A stretch of 64,000 nt of DNA, from contig JAFGBR010000050.1 in NCBI GenBank assembly GCA_016933045.1, forward strand, positions 124,001 to 188,000, in the 5' to 3' direction. The notes beneath the pieces were generated by a model, which worked only from the letters and a program-made list of their open reading frames with translations, was not told where the DNA came from and ran no database searches. Below are positions 18,630 to 28,098 of the stretch, piece after piece. A program made the position numbers and the translations under genes. Each line of letters starts with the position of its first letter. Within the stretch, counting starts at the first letter, position 1. The DNA comes from Marinilabiliaceae bacterium. GTDB lineage: Bacteria > Bacteroidota > Bacteroidia > Bacteroidales > Marinilabiliaceae.

Positions 18630-19808
18630 ATGCGCAAAAACAAAGCAATAATAAGTGCCGTTTCTGTTGGGATTTTGCTCTTTGCCCTATTGGTTATTAT
18701 CACGCCCAAACCCATTGACTGGTCACTAAGTTTTTCGAAAAAGGACAAAATTCCTTATGGAAATTCGATTCTTTACAATCTATTACCTGTGCTGTTTCCT
18801 AACAACAAAATTATTGACTGCCATACACCTCTTTCTGAGCTTGATAATAATATCGACATTGCAAACTACATTATCATTAACCAAACCTTTAATCCTGATT
18901 CTGTCGAAGTTGAAAACATTCTATCTCGCATTAATCAAGGAACAAATTTATTTATAGCAACCACAAATTTTGGCACCAGACTCGAAAACAAATTCAAATT
19001 AAAGTTCAATAATTTTCAATTCAATAATATTTTTATTGACGACTCAACTGTTTTAAATTTTGCAAACCGAAAATTAAAAACAGCACAAGGTTACTCATTC
19101 AAAAAATTACTCGAAAAGCGATACTTTTCGAGCTATGACTCAACAGTAACTTCTGTTCTGGGATATAATCAACAAGGGAAAACAAATTTTATTAAAATAA
19201 ACTACGGAAAAGGCAATATATATTTAAACACAACACCTTTAGCCTTTTGTAACTATTCTATGCTTAAAAACGATAATTACGAATACATATTTAAATGCTT
19301 ATCGTATCTGCCCCAAAAAAAAACCATTTGGGATGAATATTACAAACCGGGAAAAATGCTCAACAGATCAAAACTTGAATTCATATTAAAAAACGAATCG
19401 TTAAAATATGCCTGGTATGTACTTATTATTGGGATACTCATATATTTCATCTTCGAAACAAAAAGACGGCAAAGAATAATACCAATAATACAACCTTTAG
19501 AAAATACATCATTAAAATTTATCGAAACCATAGGCCGACTTTACTTTAACAGGAAAGATCATCTTGATCTGGCTCAAAAAAAATACATATATTTCAATGA
19601 TTTTGTTAGAACAACCTATCATATTCAAATAAAAGAACTCACTCAAGAAGGCTTAAATGAATTATCGGAAAAATCGGGAATGCCAGTAAAAATCATAAAG
19701 CAAATACTTGAATTTGGCGAATACCTTAACAAAATGGAGAATATTAGTGAAGAAGGGCTTATCGAATTCAACAAAAAAATTGAGCTCTTTTACAAACAAT
19801 GCAAATAA
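18630..19808 (+). CDS. DUF4350 domain-containing membrane protein
   Basis: The 392-residue protein has an N-terminal transmembrane helix (about 8-25), then a periplasmic domain of about 230 residues resembling the DUF4350/GATase-like fold. A second transmembrane helix lies at about 258-277 (WYVLIIGILIYFIFE) and a cytoplasmic helical tail follows. This layout is usual for the family. It sits between DUF4129 and MoxR with gaps of 3 and 6 bases. The biochemical role is unknown. Confidence 0.82.
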   Translation: MRKNKAIISAVSVGILLFALLVIITPKPIDWSLSFSKKDKIPYGNSILYNLLPVLFPNNKIIDCHTPLSELDNNIDIANYIIINQTFNPDSVEVENILSRINQGTNLFIATTNFGTRLENKFKLKFNNFQFNNIFIDDSTVLNFANRKLKTAQGYSFKKLLEKRYFSSYDSTVTSVLGYNQQGKTNFIKINYGKGNIYLNTTPLAFCNYSMLKNDNYEYIFKCLSYLPQKKTIWDEYYKPGKMLNRSKLEFILKNESLKYAWYVLIIGILIYFIFETKRRQRIIPIIQPLENTSLKFIETIGRLYFNRKDHLDLAQKKYIYFNDFVRTTYHIQIKELTQEGLNELSEKSGMPVKIIKQILEFGEYLNKMENISEEGLIEFNKKIELFYKQCK

Positions 19809-19814
19809 AAAAAT

Positions 19815-20795
19815 ATGGAAAACCAAGTGCCATTTGAAAACAGATTAAATTTAGAAGAACTAAACCATGTTGCTTCACAAATAAAAAACGAAATACAAAA
19901 AGTAATTGTTGGACAGGAAAAAATTATCGACCTGCTATTAACGGCCTTGCTTGCCAATGGTCATGTACTAATCGAAGGCGTTCCTGGAGTAGCCAAAACA
20001 ATGATTGCCAAATTACTTGCAAAAACCATTTCGACCGGTTTTTCACGCATCCAGTTTACACCCGATTTAATGCCATCTGATGTATTAGGAACTTCAATAT
20101 TTAATGTGGGAACTTCGAAATTTGAGTTCAAACAAGGTCCCATATTTTCAAATATGATACTAATAGACGAAGTAAACAGAGCCCCATCTAAAACACAAGC
20201 CGCACTTTTCGAGGTTATGGAAGAACGACAAGTTACCATAGATGGAACAACCCATAAAATGCAACCTCCTTTTATTGTAGTAGCTACACAAAACCCGGTT
20301 GAACACGAAGGAACATACCGACTGCCCGAAGCACAACTCGATCGTTTCATGTTTAAACTGAACATAGGTTACCCAACCCTTGAGCACGAAATAAAAATAC
20401 TATCCGATGCCCAACAACGCGAAACCAATAACCCTGTCGACTTTGTAAATGCTGTAGTAAACGCCGATGAAATTATAAAATATCAGCAATTAGTTACCAA
20501 AGTGGTAGTTGAAGAACATTTACTTTCGTACATAGCTCAAATTGTTGATAAAACACGAAAAGTAAACTCTCTGTTTTTAGGGGGTAGTCCGAGAGCTTCT
20601 TTAGCAATACTAATTGCAGCTAAAGCTTTTGCTGCATTACAGGGGCGCGATTTTGTAACACCCGAAGATATTAAAGAAGTTATCCCTTCGGTTCTATGTC
20701 ACCGCATTTTACTAACCCCCGAAAAAGAGATGGAAGGATTAAAACCCGAAACAATTATTAAAAGTATAGTTGACACCATTGAAGTTCCCCGTTAA
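19815..20795 (+). CDS. MoxR family AAA+ ATPase
   Basis: The 326-residue ATPase has Walker A GVPGVAKT at 55-62, Walker B ILIDEVNRA at 115-123, and sensor 1 in ATQNPVEHEG near 157-166. The arginine-containing LPEAQLDRFMFK motif and the C-terminal lid with GGSPRASLA are typical of the MRP subfamily. MoxR proteins act as chaperones that assemble or activate vWA-containing partners. Here the likely partner is the DUF58 protein encoded 11 bases downstream, with the four membrane proteins upstream as possible clients. Confidence 0.95.
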   Translation: MENQVPFENRLNLEELNHVASQIKNEIQKVIVGQEKIIDLLLTALLANGHVLIEGVPGVAKTMIAKLLAKTISTGFSRIQFTPDLMPSDVLGTSIFNVGTSKFEFKQGPIFSNMILIDEVNRAPSKTQAALFEVMEERQVTIDGTTHKMQPPFIVVATQNPVEHEGTYRLPEAQLDRFMFKLNIGYPTLEHEIKILSDAQQRETNNPVDFVNAVVNADEIIKYQQLVTKVVVEEHLLSYIAQIVDKTRKVNSLFLGGSPRASLAILIAAKAFAALQGRDFVTPEDIKEVIPSVLCHRILLTPEKEMEGLKPETIIKSIVDTIEVPR

Positions 20796-20806
20796 AAAAC
20801 AATAAC

Positions 20807-22147
20807 ATGCAAAATTTCTGGAAATCGTTTTTTGTTACTGCATGGTTCTACCGTACAATGGGCTTCATCATACTCATTTTCGTACTTGGCTATTTTTTTC
20901 AGATATTAATGTTAATCGGCCTAATCGCCTTAGTTATTGGTGTACTGATTACACTAATCGACATAATTCAGCTTTATTATTCGAAAAATAATAACCCAAT
21001 TGAAGCAACACGCAATTTACCCGAACGGTTTTCTAATGGCGACAATAATGACATAACAATAATAATAAAAAACAATTACACATTTAAAATATCATTACTA
21101 TTAACAGAAGAGTTACCTTTTCAATTTCAAATCCGTGATTTCAAATACAAAATAAACCTACTACCCAACGAACAAAGGGTTATTAAATATACCCTAAAAC
21201 CATCCGAACGTGGCGAATACCATTTTGGTCATCTTAATGCATTCGTACAAACCCCTTTTCATTTACTTTCGCGACGATTAAAACTTACCAATGAATCAAT
21301 AGTGAAAGTATACCCATCATTTTTGCAAATGCGCAAATTTGAGCTCTTGGCTATATCGAACCGACTAAATGAATATGGAATAAAAAAAATAAGAAAAATT
21401 GGCCATCATATCGAATTCGATCAAATACGCGACTACATTAAAGGCGATGATTACCGCACCATAAACTGGAAAGCAACTGCCCGCAAAAGTCATTTAATGG
21501 TAAACCAGTATCAGGACGAGAAATCGCAACAGGTTTACAGCTTAATAGATATGGGTAGAACAATGAAAATGCCTTTTGAACAAATGAGCTTGTTAGATTA
21601 CGCCATAAACACCTCACTTGTTATCTCGAACATTGCTATGTTAAAGCACGACAAAGCCGGGTTAATTACCTTTAACCACAAAGTATGTTCGCAAATACCT
21701 GCACAACGACATCAACAACATCTTCAAACCATATTAGAATGTTTGTATAATCAAAAAACAGGTTTCACCGAACATGATATGTCCAATGTATATGGAGCGA
21801 TTCGTCGCCAAATACATCAACGAAGTTTACTATTGCTATTTACCAATTTCGAAAGCCTCAACTCGGCAAAGCGTCAGATACCTGTTTTACAAAAATTAGC
21901 TAAAGATCATCTGGTTGTAGTCATTTTTTTCGAAAATACCGAAATTAAAAACATCACCGAAAAAGAGACAAAGACAACCGAAGATATTTACATTAAAACA
22001 ATTGCCGAAAAATTTATTTACGATAAGAAATTAATTGTAAGTGAACTTGAACGTTTTGGAATACATGCTGTTTTATCAGAGCCGGAAAACCTGACTGTAA
22101 ACACCATTAATAAATATTTAGAACTAAAAGCACGAGGTTACATTTAA
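20807..22147 (+). CDS. DUF58 domain-containing protein
   Basis: The 446-residue protein has two N-terminal transmembrane segments (about 13-33 and 35-50). A beta-rich domain of about 130 residues follows, then the DUF58 core with IRDYIKGDDYRTINWKA near 208-224 and a vWA-like C-terminal fold (VYSLIDMGRTM near 244). In this class the vWA metal site is often incomplete. It is the last gene of the cluster and is followed by a strong bidirectional hairpin at 22221-22260. Confidence 0.9.
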   Translation: MQNFWKSFFVTAWFYRTMGFIILIFVLGYFFQILMLIGLIALVIGVLITLIDIIQLYYSKNNNPIEATRNLPERFSNGDNNDITIIIKNNYTFKISLLLTEELPFQFQIRDFKYKINLLPNEQRVIKYTLKPSERGEYHFGHLNAFVQTPFHLLSRRLKLTNESIVKVYPSFLQMRKFELLAISNRLNEYGIKKIRKIGHHIEFDQIRDYIKGDDYRTINWKATARKSHLMVNQYQDEKSQQVYSLIDMGRTMKMPFEQMSLLDYAINTSLVISNIAMLKHDKAGLITFNHKVCSQIPAQRHQQHLQTILECLYNQKTGFTEHDMSNVYGAIRRQIHQRSLLLLFTNFESLNSAKRQIPVLQKLAKDHLVVVIFFENTEIKNITEKETKTTEDIYIKTIAEKFIYDKKLIVSELERFGIHAVLSEPENLTVNTINKYLELKARGYI

Positions 22148-22220
22148 CCAATAAAATCCGCATTGTTTTTAGTTAATTACGTCAGATGATTATTTAAAAC
22201 ACCTTTAAACAAATGAAAAT

Positions 22221-22260
22221 AAAAAAACAGTTACATCAAATATTGATATAACTGCTTTTT
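22221..22260. terminator. Bidirectional terminator between the DUF58 gene and the tRNA gene
   Basis: The inverted repeat AACAGTTA-x-ATCAA / TTGAT-x-TAACTG has arms of about 13 pairs with one mismatch and a short AT loop. It is bordered by seven A on the left and five T on the right, so it can work for the plus-strand cluster and for the minus-strand tRNA. Confidence 0.7.
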
Positions 22261-22265
22261 ACAGA

Positions 22266-22342
<77 letters not shown>

Positions 22343-22423
22343 GGCAATAATTGCTATATTTACAACTTGCGGATGCAAAAATAACAATGAAAATATAATA
22401 AACAAACGGTTTTGCAATTTTTT

Positions 22424-23035
22424 ATGAAAGAATTAACAGGGATTAAAAATTTAATCTTCGATTTTGGAAATGTTATTTTGGATATTGATTTTCAGAAAAC
22501 AGTGCAACAGTTTAAGAATATTGGATTTAAAGAGATCGAAACCTTTTTAAAAGACTTTAGATCGATGGGTTTCTTTTCCGATTACCAAGAGGGCAAAATA
22601 AGCGATTCCGAGTTTATTACTAATATACAAATACACTCCGATGTGAAGCTTACAAAAGACGATATTATTAAAGCATGGAATTCAATGTTACTTAATTATA
22701 ATACAACCCGTTTAAATTATTTAAGAAACCTGCGAAATAAATACCGCATTTTTTTATTGAGTAACACCAACAACCTACATTATGAAAATTTTGCGAATAG
22801 GGTGCCCGGCGAAAAAAGCATCGATAACTTGTTCGAAAAAACTTATTACTCACACATAATAAAAATGAGTAAACCATCGGTCGATATTTACCAATATGTT
22901 ATAACCGATGCCAATATAATTGCATCAGAAACATTATTTATTGACGATTTACAGGAAAACATTGATGGTGCAAAAAATGCAGGCTTGAAGGCCTGCATTG
23001 TAAAATATCCGAGTGAATGGACTGAATGGTTCTAA
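22424..23035 (+). CDS. HAD-family phosphatase, YihX-like
   Basis: This 203-residue HAD-IA hydrolase starts at the ATG at 22424, with a TTG 12 bases upstream less likely. Motif I is DFGNV with nucleophile Asp13; the Gly replaces the second Asp, as in the E. coli YihX subgroup that reads DLGNV. Motif II is LLSNTNN, the motif III Lys is in KMSKPS, and motif IV is FIDDLQEN. YihX dephosphorylates alpha-D-glucose 1-phosphate; the substrate here is not proven. The gene is monocistronic and converges on the SPOR lipoprotein gene, 4 bases away. Confidence 0.88.
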   Translation: MKELTGIKNLIFDFGNVILDIDFQKTVQQFKNIGFKEIETFLKDFRSMGFFSDYQEGKISDSEFITNIQIHSDVKLTKDDIIKAWNSMLLNYNTTRLNYLRNLRNKYRIFLLSNTNNLHYENFANRVPGEKSIDNLFEKTYYSHIIKMSKPSVDIYQYVITDANIIASETLFIDDLQENIDGAKNAGLKACIVKYPSEWTEWF

Positions 23036-23039
23036 AATA

Positions 23040-23462
23040 TTACTTAATTAAAAGCCAAACATCGGGGAATGATCCCTGACTCATTTCGTCGCGCAAAACT
23101 CGTAATGCTTGCGATTTATCGCTAAATCCTTTATACGACACTTTATAAAAATCGGGATTAATACCCGTTTGTCTTATGATTACTTCCGATTCGTAACCCT
23201 CGGCAATTAATCGGTCACGAAGTTTTTCGGCATTAACCTGATTACGAAAACTTGCTGCAATTAAAAAATATTTGTTTTCGGGTTTTGGTGGTTCCGGTAT
23301 TTCCTCTACCACATCTATAATGGTATCGGATTGAATGGTATCTTCAAAAACAGGTTGTTCTTCAATAGGCTGAGGTGCCTGCTTTACAGGTTTATCGTTG
23401 CATGAAACAGCAAACAAAATAATACCACCAAACAAAATGAAAGAAAAGATTTGTTTTGTCAT
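23040..23462 (-). CDS. SPOR-domain lipoprotein
   Basis: The 140-residue protein has a signal peptide with lipobox F-A-V-S-C at Cys21. A Pro/Glu-rich linker of about 40 residues follows, then a C-terminal SPOR domain (about 66-140) starting at KYFLIAASF. The conserved hydrophobic pattern and a YKVSY strand are visible. SPOR domains bind denuded glycan strands at division sites. The protein probably sits in the outer membrane facing the peptidoglycan. Confidence 0.88.
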   Translation of the reverse strand: MTKQIFSFILFGGIILFAVSCNDKPVKQAPQPIEEQPVFEDTIQSDTIIDVVEEIPEPPKPENKYFLIAASFRNQVNAEKLRDRLIAEGYESEVIIRQTGINPDFYKVSYKGFSDKSQALRVLRDEMSQGSFPDVWLLIK

Positions 23463-23626
23463 TGTTTATGTACTTTTCAATTTTAATTTGAAGATACACA
23501 AAAAGCAAAATGTTGATTCTCCTGTTATCTTGTTTATAATTAATCTATGCAACAGAATGGTATCAATTATTTTGTTAAGTTAAAGATTTTCAAATCGTTT
23601 AAGGTAAATTTTATTTTTAACAAGCC

Positions 23627-24328
23627 TTAATCAACAAACTTATATCCAACTCCTTTTATTGTTTTTATATAATCTTGTCCAATTTTTTCACGCAATTTTC
23701 GAATATGAACATCAATAGTTCTATCTCCTACAATAATATTATCACCCCACACCGATGTATAAATTTCATCGCGGGTAAAAACACGATCAGGTTTCGAAGC
23801 CAGCAACAATAATAATTCAAACTCTTTTTTAGGCAAATCAAGTTTTTCATCATTATGTATAACCACATAACGCTCCCTGTCTATGGTTAATGTACCGTGA
23901 GTAATAAGTTTCGAATCTTCAGATGTAGTAGAAATAATTTCGGAAGAACCCGAACGTTTTAAAAGTGCTTTAATACGGCTTATTAACACTTTAGGTTTAA
24001 CAGGTTTAGTAATATAATCATCGCCACCAGCCTCAAAACCGGCAATTTGAGAATAATCTTCACCACGAGCTGTTAAAAATGCAATTAAAGTATCTTTTAA
24101 CTCGGGATGAGCCTTTATCTCTTCACAAGTTTCAATACCATCCATTTCGGGCATCATAACATCGAGTAATATTAAATGGGGTTTAAAACGTAATGCAATT
24201 GCTACAGCTTCTTTACCGTTTTGTGCCGATTCAATATTAAAACCTTCCTTTTTTAAGTTATACCCAATAAACTCTAAAATATCGGGCTCATCATCTACCA
24301 ATAATATTCTATATTCCTGATTGCTCAT
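23627..24328 (-). CDS. PhoB/RprY-type response regulator
   Basis: The 233-residue OmpR-class regulator has a receiver domain with acidic Asp12/Asp13, phospho-acceptor Asp56 in LLDVMMP, and the conserved Lys in YITKPVKP near residue 111. The C-terminal winged-helix DNA-binding domain (about 138-232) ends with the HIRKLREKIG recognition segment. It is the second gene of a two-gene unit with the histidine kinase upstream (86-base gap). The divergent phosphate transporter suggests a PhoB role in phosphate-starvation control; an RprY-like stress role is the alternative. Confidence 0.88.
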   Translation of the reverse strand: MSNQEYRILLVDDEPDILEFIGYNLKKEGFNIESAQNGKEAVAIALRFKPHLILLDVMMPEMDGIETCEEIKAHPELKDTLIAFLTARGEDYSQIAGFEAGGDDYITKPVKPKVLISRIKALLKRSGSSEIISTTSEDSKLITHGTLTIDRERYVVIHNDEKLDLPKKEFELLLLLASKPDRVFTRDEIYTSVWGDNIIVGDRTIDVHIRKLREKIGQDYIKTIKGVGYKFVD

Positions 24329-24414
24329 AGTCCTGTTATTTATTTGGAGATAAAAATAGTGTTAATAAATAGTGTTATTGATTACGGTAATGTTAAGATA
24401 TTGTAAATGCAATT

Positions 24415-25443
24415 TTAGGTTATTTTTTCGAGTGTAAAGGTAAAAGCAGTTCCTTCACCGGGCTTACTATTTACATTTATTGTTTGGTTATGGGCTTCAA
24501 TAATATGTTTAACAATCGACAACCCCAACCCGGTACCGCCCTGATCACGACTTCGGCTTTTGTCAACCCGGTAAAAACGTTCGAATATTCGTGGTAAATC
24601 GTTTTCGCCAATACCTATTCCATTATCTTTTACTTCTATTAAAACAAGATTATCCATATCGTAAAACTGAATTTTCGTTTGCCCTCCTTTTTTACCGTAA
24701 TTAATTGAGTTAACTACTAAATTCATCAATACTTGATAAATACGTTGCTTATCAGCAAACACATATACATCTTTGGGTGATGATTTTTCAAATTTTAATT
24801 GAATATTTTTGTCTTTAGCCCGCATATCATTCGAATCAAAAATATCCATAACAAGTTGCGATATAGAAAAGGGTTCAGGTTGTATCTCAAGCTCACCAGA
24901 TTCAAGCTTCGATATAGCTTCAAGATCTTCGACAATAGAAATAATACGATCAATGCTTTTCTCGGTTCGTTTCAGGTATAACATATTAATATTTGGATCG
25001 TCCAATCCGCCATCGAGTAAGGTTAATATATATCCCTGAATGTTAAAAATAGGCGTTTTAAGTTCATGACTTACATTACCAAGATATTCTTTCCGGTATT
25101 TTTCAAGTTGTTTAAGTTTTTGTATCTCGTTAGTTCTGCTCTGAATCCAATCAACCACTTCCTGATTAACTTTTCCAAAAATATCTTTTACATCTTCCTT
25201 ATCGGCTACATTAGGCTTAAAACTGTGTATTGTTTTATAAATGGGTTTAATACGTTTATCAATAAACCTTTTTATAATGTAATTTATAACTGTAAATGAA
25301 AAGATAAAAAATAGGGGTAACCCCAACAACATTGTTACAAAAAGATTATTAATTAATTTGCTGAATAGCAAAAAAAGAATGATTAGTAAAGTAAAACTAA
25401 TGGCTGCAATACCAGCAATTCGCTGCGATTCGGTCGGCTTCAT
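24415..25443 (-). CDS. PhoR-like sensor histidine kinase
   Basis: The 342-residue kinase has two transmembrane segments (about 11-31 and 35-57) with almost no periplasmic loop between them, as in PhoR kinases that sense through membrane or cytoplasmic partners. A short coiled linker leads to the HisKA domain with His126 in NVSHELKTP. The ATPase domain has the N box NLVVNSINYG, G1 DNGIGIG and G2 GGTGLGLSI. No PAS domain is evident. Position, domain order and divergence from a Pit transporter with a PhoU-like domain favour a phosphate sensor. Confidence 0.88.
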   Translation of the reverse strand: MKPTESQRIAGIAAISFTLLIILFLLFSKLINNLFVTMLLGLPLFFIFSFTVINYIIKRFIDKRIKPIYKTIHSFKPNVADKEDVKDIFGKVNQEVVDWIQSRTNEIQKLKQLEKYRKEYLGNVSHELKTPIFNIQGYILTLLDGGLDDPNINMLYLKRTEKSIDRIISIVEDLEAISKLESGELEIQPEPFSISQLVMDIFDSNDMRAKDKNIQLKFEKSSPKDVYVFADKQRIYQVLMNLVVNSINYGKKGGQTKIQFYDMDNLVLIEVKDNGIGIGENDLPRIFERFYRVDKSRSRDQGGTGLGLSIVKHIIEAHNQTINVNSKPGEGTAFTFTLEKIT

Positions 25444-25465
25444 TATATATTATTATTTTAAGCCA

Positions 25466-25473
25466 CAAAAATA
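25466..25473 (-). promoter_or_regulatory. Candidate -7 box of the phoR-phoB-like unit
   Basis: On the minus strand this reads TATTTTTG, a full match to TAnnTTTG, 23 bases upstream of the kinase start. A TTAACA-N5-TTAAAT repeat (25486-25502) lies where the -33 element would be, which would suit activation by an OmpR-class regulator. Confidence 0.35.
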
Positions 25474-25485
25474 CATTTCTGAAAA

Positions 25486-25547
25486 TTAACAATTCTTTAA
25501 ATATACCTATGCTAAGTTAATTAATTGTTAAGTTAGCTTTTTGTTAA
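25486..25547. promoter_or_regulatory. Cluster of 11-bp-spaced TTAACA-type repeats, possible Pho boxes
   Basis: Three pairs of hexamers with 11-bp periodicity are present. On the plus strand, TTAACA (25486) and TTAAAT (25497) form one pair. On the minus strand, TTAACA/TTAACT (25531-25526 and 25520-25515) and TTAACA/CTAACT (25547-25542 and 25536-25531) form two more. An 11-bp direct repeat is the normal binding unit of PhoB-class regulators, and TTAACA-N5 is the hexamer spacing described for Bacillus PhoP. The region separates phoR-like and pit-like genes. The high AT content raises the chance of coincidence. Confidence 0.4.
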
Positions 25548-25625
25548 TTTTTATATTTCTCTTTTTTTCTTTTGCGAAAAAGAGAGACCTTTGTGCAGGT
25601 AATTGATATTTGTTACTTTTCATTT

Positions 25626-27836
25626 ATGGATATAAACTTTGGCCTTGTTATTCTTTTGATGTTATTGGGAATTATCGATTTAATTGTTGGAGTTTCCAAT
25701 GATTCGGTCAATTTTTTACATTCTGCTTTTGGATCGCGTATTAGCAGTCGTAAAACTATACTCTGGATAGCTTCTATTGGGTTAATTATTGGAAGTTTTT
25801 TTTCGTTCGACATGATTGATTTAACTCGAAAGGGTTTGGTATCGACCAGTTTATTCTCTCTAAACGATTTAGCAATAATATTATTTGCAGTAATGATTAC
25901 AGATATTATTATTATTGATATATGTAATACTTTTGGTATTCCAACATCTACTACAACTGCTCTAATTATTGAACTTGTTGGTGCAACTCTTGCTGTTATT
26001 GTGGCAAAAAACGGTGTAGTACTTGAGCAAGATATAAACCGTTATATAAATATAAACCATTTATTTTTAATCCTAGCCGGAATTTTAATATCAATATTTT
26101 TGGCCTTTATAGCCGGACTAATAGCTCAATTTGCAGCTCGTATAATTTTTTCTTTTAATTTTAATAAACAACAAAAATTTTTGCTCCCTCTTTCTGGTTC
26201 ACTTTCAACAACAATCATTTTTTATTTCATTGTTCGCAAAGCATTACACCTCGATTTTATTGATAATGAAAACTGGCTTTCGTTTTTAAACACATATTTA
26301 AACGAAGTGTTGATTTCAATTTTTGGCACCTCATTTTTTATTTTCCTGGTATTAACTAATCTTTTTAGCGGAAATGTTTTAAAGTACATTGTTTTGCTGG
26401 GAACATTTGCCCTTGCATTATCATTTGCAGCTAACGATTTAGTAAATTTTATTGGAATTCCTTTAATAGGTATTAGTAGTTTGTTAACCAATTTCAAAAC
26501 TATTTATAACACAGAAGCAAATGCTATCTTACCAATTATTCTTGGAAGTTCAGGCATAATTCTTTCTGCTACAATATTCATTTCAAAACGATCAAAAGCT
26601 GTTGTTGATACTGAATTATTTTTAGGACGTCAATTTTCAGGATACGAACGTTTTGAGCCTTCATATTTCTCTCGTAGCCTTGTGCGCCATGTGTCAAATC
26701 TATCTAACAGAGTAACAAAACACCTTCCCGGGTTCCTAACTAATTACATAAAATCGCGCTACAAAATCACTACACAACAACTTAAAGAAAAACAAACTGG
26801 TAATGTTATTTACTTCGATGCAATTCGGGCTACAGTAAACCTTGTAGTTTCAACAATATTAATACTGGCGGGTACGTGGTCGCACATACCTCTGTCAACC
26901 ACTTTTATCGTATTTTTAGTTGCCATGGGCACTTCGTTAGCCGATCAGGCCTGGACCCAGGAAAGTGCAGTATATCGGATTTCGGGTGTTTTAACAATAT
27001 TAAGTTCATGGTTTCTTGTTTCGTGCTTTGCATTTATTGGAGCATTTATTTTAAGCCTTACTATTTGGCACGGAGGATACATTGCCCTTATAATTATAAT
27101 AATATTAATGGGATTAATGTTATACAAATCGTCGAAATACTTTAGGTTTCAACAAAAAAAGAATGATGAATTTAGTGCAAAAATTAAAAAAGAAACCGAA
27201 ACAAGTGTTGAATGGATTTACGATAAAGGAGGCGACCAATTTAAAAAATACCTTTTAGAAGCCTCAAAAATATATTTCCTTGCTATTAACGGTTTAATAG
27301 AATATGACTTACTTCAATTAAAAGAAGCCAGTCAAAAATCGAGAGAGTTGTCAAAAAGGGCTAAATCTGGGAAACAGGATTTGTTTCAAAATTTGGTAAA
27401 AATGCCTGATAAATCAATTGAACCTGGTCACAACTTTATTCAGGGACTCGATTATGTTTCAGAACTATCAGGTAGTTTAAAGCTATTAGTTGAATCAATT
27501 CTGGAACACATTGATAACAATCATAAGGGTTTAAACGTGAATCAGGCAGATGAATTAAATCAATTAATGGATGATGTTACAGGATTTTTCAATTACCTTG
27601 TACATGTTGTTAAAGACGCTAGATATTACAACCTGTCGGAGTTGGTAACGAGACAACATATTTTAACACGCGATATTGATACCATTCAAAAATCTCAAAT
27701 CAAACGATTAAAAAGCGACGAAACAAAAACAAAAATCAGTCTTATATACATTGAAATTCTCTCCGAAACAAAAAATATTATTCTATACTCATTAAATATA
27801 GTTAAATCACATCGCGATTTTATTAATTCTTTTTAA
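25626..27836 (+). CDS. Pit-family inorganic phosphate transporter with C-terminal PhoU-like domain
   Basis: The 736-residue protein starts at the ATG at 25626; the TTG 54 bases upstream is less suitable because it adds a segment before the first helix. The first half holds the PHO4/Pit repeat, with GVSNDSVNFLHSAFGS and NTFGIPTSTTTALI, then FAANDLVNFIGIP for the second repeat. About 11-12 transmembrane helices end near residue 510. The remaining about 210 residues are soluble, helical and PhoU-like. Pit carriers move phosphate with a cation; a fused PhoU-like domain suggests gating or signalling to the adjacent PhoR/PhoB-like pair. Confidence 0.88.
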   Translation: MDINFGLVILLMLLGIIDLIVGVSNDSVNFLHSAFGSRISSRKTILWIASIGLIIGSFFSFDMIDLTRKGLVSTSLFSLNDLAIILFAVMITDIIIIDICNTFGIPTSTTTALIIELVGATLAVIVAKNGVVLEQDINRYININHLFLILAGILISIFLAFIAGLIAQFAARIIFSFNFNKQQKFLLPLSGSLSTTIIFYFIVRKALHLDFIDNENWLSFLNTYLNEVLISIFGTSFFIFLVLTNLFSGNVLKYIVLLGTFALALSFAANDLVNFIGIPLIGISSLLTNFKTIYNTEANAILPIILGSSGIILSATIFISKRSKAVVDTELFLGRQFSGYERFEPSYFSRSLVRHVSNLSNRVTKHLPGFLTNYIKSRYKITTQQLKEKQTGNVIYFDAIRATVNLVVSTILILAGTWSHIPLSTTFIVFLVAMGTSLADQAWTQESAVYRISGVLTILSSWFLVSCFAFIGAFILSLTIWHGGYIALIIIIILMGLMLYKSSKYFRFQQKKNDEFSAKIKKETETSVEWIYDKGGDQFKKYLLEASKIYFLAINGLIEYDLLQLKEASQKSRELSKRAKSGKQDLFQNLVKMPDKSIEPGHNFIQGLDYVSELSGSLKLLVESILEHIDNNHKGLNVNQADELNQLMDDVTGFFNYLVHVVKDARYYNLSELVTRQHILTRDIDTIQKSQIKRLKSDETKTKISLIYIEILSETKNIILYSLNIVKSHRDFINSF

Positions 27837-27991
27837 AACCCAAAGAATTAATAATAATAATTCTAATCATTTCTTAACACTGCCTCACTTTCGTGTTACC
27901 TTATTATTAAGCAGCCCAACACGTAAAACAATAATTAACAATCAAAACTCAATAAATCAGCTATTTAAAATATTTTTCGCATAAGTTAGGT

Positions 27992-28047
27992 TTAACCTTT
28001 ATTTAAAATCCACTTATCACTCTGCTCGAATTACCATTTTAATTTTG
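27992..28047 (+). promoter_or_regulatory. Candidate regulated promoter of the TonB receptor gene
   Basis: A -7 box TAATTTTG lies at 28040-28047, 51 bases before the start codon. A TTAACC-N5-TTAAAA pair at 27992-28008 sits about 31 bases upstream of it, where a PhoB-class activator would replace a missing -33 element. No TTG is found at the usual spacing. The 262-base gap before this gene has no other strong feature. Confidence 0.3.
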
Positions 28048-28098
28048 ACATGTGTAAAAACAGGACCATTTGGCAAATATTAAAAAGACTAATAGCAA

